From Strigamia acuminata (lineage: Eukaryota; Arthropoda; Chilopoda; Geophilomorpha; Linotaeniidae), in contig OX442315.1 of NCBI GenBank assembly GCA_949358305.1, positions 5,295,875 through 5,359,874 on the forward strand: a stretch of DNA of 64,000 nt, read 5' to 3'. Positions 53,801 through 64,000 of this stretch are shown here, one piece after another; position 1 is the stretch's first letter, and each line of letters starts with the position of its first letter. The translations under genes and the position numbers were made by a program. The notes beneath the pieces were generated by a model. That model was not told the origin of the DNA, searched no databases, and was given only the letters and a program-made list of their open reading frames with translations.

Positions 53801-56800
53801 TTCGCCTTCGCCAGCGAAAATTTGTGACTAACTTTTACCGAAATTCACTTGTTCTTTAGATCGAATGGAAATGGATTTGAACAATATACGGACAACTGTT
53901 TCGTCCTTCGAATACATCTGGAAAGTTAGTAATTTTGCAAACCACCTTCAAGATGCAATATCGGGGATGCACCCAAGAAAAAAAGTTCCTGCAGAATTCT
54001 GCATTCTATGCACAAGAAACTTGTGCACAATTCTATGCATAGCGGGTGCATAAAAGTGGAACCTTTTTGTGCAGAGAAAAATTGTGCATATCAATTTTCT
54101 GCACAATAAAACTATGCACAAAAAGGTTCCGCTTTTATGCACCCACTATGCATGGATTTGTGCACAATTTTCTTCTGCATAATAAACTGTTTGCATAATT
54201 TGATTATGCATAAAAAAATTAATTCAATTAAAAACCAATATTTTAATACAAAATGCTTTTATTTCAGACAACTACTATATTTTTTTATTCACTTTTACAA
54301 ACTTTTTGCACTAAATAATGAGAAATAATTTGTTTTATTTGGGTTTGGATGCAATTTGTGGTAAATTGTCATGAAATATTGTGTTTAAACACAGAAAAAG
54401 TGATTTAAAAAAAAAATTGCATCGTTTATTTTGATTATACGATGCATTTTAGTGAGTAAACGTGTATAATTTCATGCTGTGTTTCAAAACATTATAAAAA
54501 TGAAATAATATCGGCTCATAAGAGGCAAAAACAGCTGTGTGTACAGCGTATAATTAGCTACATTCAAATAATTAGAAAAATATTCAAAATTACCTGAAAT
54601 TAAACCTAAACAATAATTGATTGCAATGATGTAGAAAAACGTGTTGATCGCAGAAAAATGGTTGACTATGGTCTCTTTGTCACTTTGTCCCAGGTCACTT
54701 TGCAAAGTCCATGCACTTAAGGACCAATCCGTGCTGTTGTTCAACACCACGGGGATTGACCCCTAATTGTAAAGTGACCACGGATTGGCCCCTAACCTTA
54801 AAGTGACCATGGTTATTGACCCCAATTTGCAAAGTGACCAAGGTTGACCCCTAAGTGCAAATAAAGTGACCTTTGGACCCCATGTTGGTCAATTGACCCA
54901 TAACAAACCATCTTTCAACCAAACCCAGGCACACATACACGCGTTGTAAGCCTTAAAATTGCTAAAATTATTTAGTATTTGTACTTTTCCAGTGTGAAAT
55001 CAGCTGATTTCGCTAAATGTAATGAAAATTTTCATAAAAACTGCATAGGTAATAATTAAAAATGGGTGAACATTGACCCGAATTTGTATAAGGTATAGGA
55101 TTATAATCTGACTGGTGTAAATTATATTTGTGCAAGATATATATGTGCACGAAGCTTTTGTGCAGAATATGCTTACACACAAAGTTTTTGTGCAGAATAG
55201 GTTTGTGGACAAAGTTGTTGTGCAGAATATGCTTATACACACGAAGTTTTTTATGTGGAATAAGTTTGTGCACAAAATTGTTGTGCAGAATATGCTTACA
55301 CACAAAGTTTTTGTTCAGAATAAGTTTGTGCACAAATTTTTTGTGCAGAATATGCTAAACCACAAAGTTTTTTGTGCAGAATATGCTTACCCACAAAGTT
55401 TTTTGTGTAGAATAAGCTTGTGCACAAAGTTGTTGTGCACAAAGTTGTTGTGCACAAAGTTGTTGTGCACAAATTTCATCATTTTTCTGCAGAATTATGG
55501 TGTCAGGCAGAAATTCTGCACAATTGTGCAGAGGTTTTTGTCTTGGGCAAGAACACATTTATAGCAATCCTTTTAATACCAAGCAGAATGGTTATCAAAT
55601 GCGACTACTGCTATATCCAAATGGCACACTATTGGGAAAGGGAACTCACTTATCTCTTTTTCTTCAAGTGATGAAAGGTCCAAATGATACGATACTTCAT
55701 TGGCCTATGCAATATACTGCAAAAGTTAGCTTGATGGATCAATTAACACACACAACTCATTATTCTCAAACAATAAACTCTGACTTATTCAAACATAGTA
55801 GTAGCGATTGTTTTGACAGACCAATGAATACGGCAAACCGTGCATGTGGACACTCAAAATTTATTCATTTTTATGAAATTGAAGCAAAATATCTAGTAGA
55901 TGGTACAATGTTTTTGAAACTAGATTTAGATGTAATTACTTGAAAACAATTGTCCAATTCTCAGTGTTCTGTATATTTTGCTATTGTAATAAATAAATCA
56001 TCTGAATGTCATAAGATTAACCAAATTGCTATAGTAACTTGAGCTCAGCATTAAATCTCCACACGTAATTCTATTTGATCGTACAGTTTGAATAAAAATA
56101 GAACTGGACTAAATTCTGAAAAATTGTCCATTTATTTTTGTTGGTGATATTGTTCGGTGCGTCACCGTCAGGTGGCGTACAAGTGTAATGCAATCAACCG
56201 CCATCCACAAATAATCTCAACAAGAAACATGGATACCTTGTATTTTTTTTACAGTAATATGTATCTTTGCTTTGGATGTATCTGTTTTGTTACAATAATC
56301 GTATTTTTCGATATAAAAGTTTTGTATCGAGAAATACGACAATAAAGTGTACATAAAATTAATAATTAGGCCCTGGTGACAAATAAGTGCACTAGAATTT
56401 TAATCAGATGTTGCTGGGCCATTAGTTTATTGTTAAGGTATGGAATTTCACATTTTTATTCATAAATTGTAATTATTTTTTCAGGAAAAAGCTGGTGGTG
56501 ACATCCAATCGGAGGAAACACATTGTCGATATTGCAACAGTGTGATGGATCTAAATAAGATGGAAGTAATGAAAATATCAAATATTTGATGATTAAATTA
56601 ATATTAATATATTTTATTCGTTTTGCTGGACAGAGCCATAATGATAATTGCGAGATGCGTCCAATTTCCTGCAATTTTTGTAATGGAAAATTTATTCGTC
56701 GCATGGTGAGTCCACTCAACTCTACATAGAATTTAGATAATAAACAATACTAAACTTTGATCTCCAACAGATGAGCAACCAAGTGCAAGAATGTCTTCGT

Positions 56801-59800
56801 AGTTTATGCCAATGCAAGTTTGCGCCAATCGGTTGTTCATTTCAGGTGCGCAGATGTAGAACAACGAAAATACAAATTATTCGAGCATGAAAACATTGCA
56901 GGGAAATCAATTGGAAGCTGAAAAACACGAAAGTGGAAATTGTCATATCGAATTGATGATGAAGTTACTGCTGACACTTAAAACTGAGGTTGAAAAATTG
57001 CATCAAAAGAGGAATTTTTTGTATAACTTAGTTTTGCTTCAGCAAACGCGTAATGCATCCACGCTGGCGCATTCATTGAACAAACTTACGTCGCTAAAGT
57101 TTGCTGTTAATAGTATTCAGGTATCACATCGATATATGCGATAAATTCTTTAGTTTTATCCAAACTTTCATAAAAACAGGAAGAGTGCTTGAGAAAAATC
57201 AAAGTTATTCAAAGTAAAAAGTTTAATGTGGGATATTCTTTATGGAGGTGTAGAATTTTATTTGTACAGATAATTTGGAGAAAAGCGTCGAGAATCAAGA
57301 AAAAGAAATTAAAGATCTGCATTTGAAGGAAAGTGAACAAAGTAGCAAGATAAACGAACTGTTATCGCAAAATCATGTATTGGGACATAATTATGGTAAA
57401 TTAGTAAATTAGTAAATACCGGAATGAATGAAAATGAAAAGCCATTTTTGTTGATCGAATGTTATCTTTAGATTCAATAAAGGAAATGTTTGATGAGCAG
57501 TCAAAACAAATGAAAAATCTGGAGGGAAACGTCAAATCGCGCGAAGGTGAGTGGTCGTATCACTAAAAGGTGTTGAAAATATGTTAATGAACGAATTTCA
57601 GCTGAAGACAAAAATGAAGTTGAGCATCCGAATAAGACGATGGAAAAAACTATTGGTAAATGTGCAGTTTCCGAGTTTTATTACTGTTTTCATCTGATTT
57701 AACCCTGAAATGAGAATTTTTTTAGAACTTCTAACCAAAAGGCAAACGGAGCAGTGCGATAATGTGGAAAACTATGAAAAAACTCTGACCACTGTGATTA
57801 CGGCCAACAGTAAGTGATTCCCACTTGTATCAGTCGATTATTATTTAATTTTGATTTCATGTTTAGATCAGTTGACTAAAGCTGTGGGTGAGAATCGTTC
57901 TATAACACAAACTTTGTTTCAGCCGAGGACAAGAAAATTCTGAGTGACAAGATCGGTATAGTGAATTCGTAAAAGATTTTTGCCAAACACTTTTTTGTCA
58001 AATTTCTGATTAAATGTTAACTAGTTTCATTTATTCAACAGAAAAAATAGAATTGGATCTGAAGAACAAACTGGAAACCTTTTCCTCGCTGGAATATGTC
58101 TAGAGAATTGATAATTTTCGAAACGCTTGTCTCAATTCAATTTCGGGAATGCAAGACGACATTTCTAGCAATCCTTTTTTCACCAAGAATGGTGGTTATA
58201 AAATGCAACTATACCTATATCCAAATGGTCATCTCGGCGGAAGGGGAACTCACTTATCCGTTTATCTTCGAGTGATCAAAGGTCCAAATGATGCAATTCT
58301 TGATTGGCCTGTACAGTTTCAAGCAAAACTTGACACACAAAAATCACCATTCTCACACTCTAGATTCTGATCTTACCAGTCGTACAGAATGTTTTGAAAG
58401 GCCAATCGATGCAGAAAACGCGGGATATGGAAAGTCAGAATTTATTCGTTTAGATGAAATTAAACCAAAAAATTTTTTTCAAACTAGATTTAAATATTAC
58501 TACCTAGTTGAACATAATTATCCACTTTTGAGTGTTGTATTATAAATTGGAGGACTGCCATATATCTTGCTGTAGTTATCTTGCTGTCTAATAAATAAAT
58601 AAATCAAATGTTAAGGTTAACGAAATTAAATACAGAAAAAAAATCGTAAAGTTTGAATAAAAATAGAACTGGACGAAATTTTGAAAAATTGTAATATTGT
58701 TCAGTTCGTCACCGTCAGATGGCGTACAAGGGTAATGCAATCAATCACCATTCACAAATAATTTCAACAAGAATCATGGATACTTTTTATTTTTTTTTAC
58801 AATAATATGTATCTTTGCTTTGGATGTATCTGCTTTGTTTCAAATACGATATTTCGGGAGCACACGCCAGGTGCTAATTCATCGAGTGCACATTCCTACA
58901 GTTTGCGCCCGGTAGCGTGATGCTAAATTCGTACTGCGCATCCCATTCTGCGCAGACGACTTTCTAATTCCAGTTGTTTTTAGCAGTAGTAAACCTAATA
59001 TTAGGCCTAGTAATGCTAAAATAAAGTTAATAAACAACAATAAACTCATTATTAAAATTAACTTACAGCGTAGTACCAAAATATTTTTATTTATTTACCT
59101 AATTTTTAGCATTATTAGGTCTAATATTAAGCTTAATACTGCTATATAACAACTGGAATTAGAAAATCGTATGCGCAGAATGGGATGCGCAGTATGAATT
59201 TAGTATCAAGATACCGGGCGCAAACTGTCGTCGAAAATTTTAGTTGCCGTTCGGTACGATTCAACTTGTCTCCGTTCAGTCACCATGGATCCAGATGTCT
59301 TCATGTGTATCAAGTAAGTGGAAATCGCTGAACTTAGTTTAAAAAATCAATCTAGCAAAACATCTGTGGATGATTTCATTTCTTGGTTGATTGATTGATT
59401 GCCTAGCACTTACTAATAACCGAAAGTAATCAGTGGCCAGATTTTCCGTTATGAGTGGAACGACTAACCGATTAATCTTAGCTCAAGTTTCTGATTTGAA
59501 CACAACTTGATTTGTAAATTAAGTGTATTTAGTTATTTATTTTTTGTATTTTATTCAAAGATGTAGTTTGAAGAGTGTTCTTACGAAGGAACAACATAGT
59601 AACCACATCTTCTGTCAGGGATGTGGTGCCAAAACAGATCTCAGCAGGCCAACACTTGTAAGTATACAATAAAGTGTTCATAAAATGAATAGCGAACACT
59701 TCTATTTAGACCCTGGTGACAAATAAGTGCACTAGAATTTTAATCGGATGTTGCTGGGCTACTAGTGAAATTTCAAATTTTTATTCATGATTTGTAATTA

Positions 59801-62800
59801 TTTTCTCAGGAAAAAGCTGGTGGTTACACCCAATCAGAGGAAGGACATTGTAGATATTGCAACAGTATGATCCATCTAAATAAGATGGAAGTAATGAAAA
59901 TATACAATATTTAATGATTAAATTAATATCGATATTGTTTATTCATTTTGCTCGATAGAGTCACAATGACAGTTGCGAGATGTATCCAATCTACTGCAGT
60001 TTTTGTAATGGAAAATTTATTCGTCGCACGGTGAGTCCACTCAACTTGGAATTTGGATTAAAAATGCTTAATTTTTGTTTCCAACAGATGAGTAGCCATG
60101 TGCAGATATGTGTCCGTAGTTTACGCCAGTGCAAGTTTTCGCCGATCGGTTGTCCGTTTCAGGTGTGCACATGACACAACTGAAATTATAATTATTCTAA
60201 AATGCCAAAACATTGCAGGGAAATCAATTGGAAGTTGAAAAACATGAAAGTTGTAATTCTCATAACGAGTTGATGATGAAGTTACTGCTGACACTTAAAA
60301 CTGAGGTTAAATAATTGCATTAAAAGAATAATTTTTTTGTGTAACTTAATTTTGTTTCAGCAATCGCGTAATGCATCCACGCTGGCGCATTCAATGAACA
60401 AACTTACGTCGCTGAATTTCGCAGTTAATAGTATTCAGGTACCACATCGATATATGCTATAAATTGTTTAGCTTTATCCAAATTTTCGTAAAAACAGGAA
60501 GAGTCCTCGAGAAAAATGAAAATTATTCAAGGTAAAAAGTTTAATGCGGGATATTTTATATGGAGGTGTATAATTTTGATTGTCAGATAAACAAGAAAAA
60601 GAAATGAAAGATCTCCACTTGAAGCAAAGTGAAGAAAGTAGCAAGATAGACCACCTGGGAGATAATTATGGTAAATTAGTATTTTTATTTTTATCTGATT
60701 TTAATCCTTCGGAAATACTGGAATGAATGAAAATGACAATGTTGTATTGAACGCGAACTAATAGTTCGTGTTCACAAACTTCTTTCACTTCTACGAATGA
60801 ACGAAAAATTCGAACTAAGTTCAGTTTTAAGAGGGAACTTGAAGGAAGTTTACGTTCACCATGTTTGATGATGAAAACGTCGCAAAAACGGAACGTTTTG
60901 CATCGGTTTTAAATGTTTTGATGACGTTTTCATCATCAAAAGGTTTATTTTGATCACTTTTTACAAAGAAAATGGTGGAAACAGCCATTTTTGTCATTAA
61001 AAAAAGTGTTTTTTTCCATCTGCAAATCACAAAATATAAAAAAAAAATTTAATTTACTTTTTAAAAAAATGAAAAATGAACGTGAACTTTTGATTCAAGT
61101 TCATGAACTTGAACTGTGTAGTTCAATTTGGAAAAATCTTAAGTAAACGTGAACGCGTTCCCAATTTAGTGAACAACACTGGAAAATGAAAAGCCATTTT
61201 TGTTAATTGAATGCTGTCTTTAGGTTCAATAAGGGAAATGTTTGATAAGCTGTCTAAACAAATGCAAAATCTGGAAGAAGACGTGAAATTGTGCGAAGGT
61301 AAATTGTCGTAATTCAAAAAGGTGTCGGCAATAAATATGATATTGAAAAAATTTCAGCTAAAGACAAAAAAGAAGTTGATCATAGGAATAAGACGATGCA
61401 AAAAACAATTGGTAAAGCTCGTTTTAACTACTTTGAGGTGGTTAACCCTTAAATATGAATTATTTTAGAAATTCTGGTTAAGCGGCAAACCGAACAGTGC
61501 GACAATATGGAAAACTACCAAAAAACTGTGATAACGGCCAACAGTAAGTGATTGAAACTTAATACGTAAGACAAAAAGGATAAAATAAAAAATTGTTTGT
61601 TTCAGCCGAGGAGAAGAAACATCTGAGTGACACGATCGGTAAAATTAATTTATAAAAATCGTATAGTGATTTATTTTTAATTGATTTTAATTGTCAGATG
61701 CTGTTGTCAAAAAACTAAATGAGATTGAAGAAAATCATGTGAAAGGCAAAGGTGAGTTGATAAGTTTTATCGCATTTAATCCAGATTTTTTTCTTATAAA
61801 ATTTTTGATTTTTTTCTCATCAAAATCTTGATTTTTTTCTCGTAAAAATTCTGATTTTGCCGCATAAAAATCCAGGGTTTGTCGAATAAATCCCAAAAAA
61901 TACCAACATATATCCGTTGTCCTTGCCAGCGAAAATTTGTGACTAATTTTTAACGAATTTCACTTCTTCATTAGGTCGAATGGAAATGGATTTAAACAAT
62001 ATACGGGAGGAATTCACTTGTTTATTCGAAATAATAGAAATGGATTTGAAAAAAATGCAGGCAACTGTTCCGACCTTCGAATATATCTGGAAAGTTAATA
62101 ATTTTGCAAACCTTCGTAAAGATGTAATATCAGGGAAGCGAGACTGCATTTTTAGTAATCCTTTTAATACCAAGAAAGGTGGTTATAAAATGCGACTAGT
62201 GCTATATCCAAATGGTATTCTTCGCGGAAAGGGAACACACTTATCCGTTTATCTTCAAGTGATGAAAGGTCCAAATGATGCAATTCTTCATTGGCCTATA
62301 CAATATACTGCCAAAGTTAGCTTGATGGATCAATTGACACAAACAACTCATTATTCTCAAACAATAAACTCTGACTTAATCGAACATAGAGATTGTTTTG
62401 ACAGACCAACGGATACGGAAAACCGTGCATGTGGACATTCACAATTTATTCATTTGTACGATATTGTGCCAAAATATTTAGTAGATGACACAATGTTTTT
62501 AAAACTAAATTTAGATGTTACTGCTTGAAAACAATTATCCAATTTTTAGTGCTCTAAATAATAATATATAATAATAATATATAATTCTTTTAATAATATA
62601 TAATACTGTACTGCCTCATTTAAACGCCCGGGCGTTTAATTTTTTTTGGGTCGACCCCCTCCCGGTAAAGTCGGTTCGGGGCGGCGCGCGGTGCAATAAA
62701 CGCCGCCGAACCCCCGGCGTTTATTCGGGCTTGGCGTTTGAATGAACCCGGGCGTTTAAATGAGGCAGTACGGTACCTTTAATAATTTATAATACTATTA

Positions 62801-64000
62801 ATAATATATAATACTTTTAATTATATATAATACTTTTAATAATATATAATACTTTTAATAATATATAATACTTTTAATAATATATAATACTTTTAATAAT
62901 ATATAATACTTTTAATAATATATAATACTTTTAATAATATATAATAATAATATATAATTTCTTATAATAATTTATGTAATACATACCGGTAATTCATTTG
63001 AATCTCAAGATTAACCAAATTTCTGTAGTTTGAATAAAAATAGAACAAGACAAAATTCTGGAAAATTAACACTTATTTCTGTTTTGTTTAATAAGAATCA
63101 TGGGTATTTTATATTATCTTTAACAGTAATAAATATACCTTGCATCGAGAGAACGATCCGAAATTTTGGTAACACACGCCAAGGACGACTACTGGAGTAG
63201 TCGTCCTTGCACACGCTAGGTGCTAATTCATCGAGTGCACATTCCTAGTCGTAGAATTCAGTAGTCGTTAGGCACGATTCAACTTGTCTCCGTTGAGTCC
63301 AGAAGTCTTCACAAGTATCAAGTAAGTGAAAATTGCTTCACGCAGTTTAAAAATTAATCTAGCAATGAGCAATCTATCTGTGGATGAGTTTATTGCTCGG
63401 TTTGTTGCCTAGCACTTATTAATAACCGAAAGTAATAAGTGGCCGGACTTTTCGTTAGCAGTGGAACAACTAACTGATCAATCTGAACTCGCGTTTATGA
63501 TTTCAGCTCAACTCGTTTGTAAATTCTGTTAATAAATCAATTCATTATTTTTCTTATCTCTTTAGATGTGGTTGGAAGAGTTCTATTACCACGGAGCAAC
63601 TTAGTGGTGACATTTGCCAACATTGTGGTGTTGGTGCCAATACAAGAAGGGTATAATATTAAAATATTAGCCCAGGCTTCAATTTAGTGCACCAGATGTT
63701 GGTCGGCTATTTATTCTGTTGTTTATGCATGTGGAAATTCGAATTTTATTCATAATTGTTATTATTTCTTCAGGAAAAAACTGGTAGGGACAGTCAATCA
63801 GAGGAAAGGCATTGCAGTTATTGCAACTGTGTGATCGATGTGGACAAGATTGAAGTAATTTTTGTTTTAAAGAAGATTTAATTGTTATAAAAATAGCATT
63901 TATGTCAAAAATTGTCATTTAAATAAGTGATATGAACAAACATTTATTTCTTTTTGTTTGTCAGAGTCATAAAGAGAGGTGCAACATGTTCCCAATTTAC

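Overview
This is eukaryotic DNA. Genes are split into short exons by small GT-AG introns, the intergenic DNA is AT-rich, and there are no bacterial features. A myosin V fragment, TTAGG-type telomere-like repeats and BEL/Gypsy/Polinton elements point to an arthropod. The compact intron style suggests a small-genome crustacean such as Daphnia, but that species guess is an inference.

The backbone is a head-to-tail, plus-strand tandem array of about twelve TRAF-like units. A complete unit has an exon starting MDPEVFTC, a Cys/His finger exon, three TRAF-type zinc-finger exons, several small phase-1 coiled-coil exons and one large terminal exon (~500 bp) encoding a MATH (TRAF-C) domain. I rebuilt exons by hand from splice sites and checked phase. 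Units 2, 6, 8 and 11 have open spliced frames. Units 1 and 12 are cut by the window edges. Units 3, 4, 5, 7, 9 and 10 are broken. Two terminal-exon classes (A starts MEMDLNN, B starts IELDLK) mostly alternate, so the array probably grew by duplicating an A-B pair.

The array is heavily invaded. 6.5-16.3 kb: a myosin V fragment joined to a 5'-truncated minus-strand Ty3/Gypsy element with an intact pol, a 3' ORF that appears spliced, and one LTR. 18.7-23.8 kb: an internally deleted BEL/Pao element with GTAGT target duplications and a TTAA-flanked palindromic MITE in only one of its LTRs. 32.6-50.8 kb: a complete Maverick/Polinton of 18,203 bp with ~2.25 kb terminal inverted repeats and a perfect 6-bp TATTTA target duplication. 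51.0-51.6 kb: a TA-flanked TIR element. 54.0-55.5 kb: a 1.6 kb element that splits a MATH exon. 60.7-61.2 kb: a hAT-type element with an 8-bp duplication. There are also several foldback MITEs.

The Polinton is the most interesting system. It carries a protein-primed family B polymerase, a chromodomain integrase, a packaging ATPase, a double-jelly-roll-type major capsid protein, a penton-type minor capsid protein, a pX/pVI-like peptide, a PLA2-like ORF, two different adenain-type cysteine proteases on opposite strands, and two coiled-coil 'shaft plus knob' proteins resembling attachment fibers. The second fiber gene sits between two copies of the polB 3' end, which looks like cassette duplication. 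Several ORF junctions are offset by -1 at slippery sequences. Its terminal repeats contain ~320-bp TATA-bearing units, telomere-like TTAGG tracts and, on one side only, arrays of nuclear-receptor-like half-sites.
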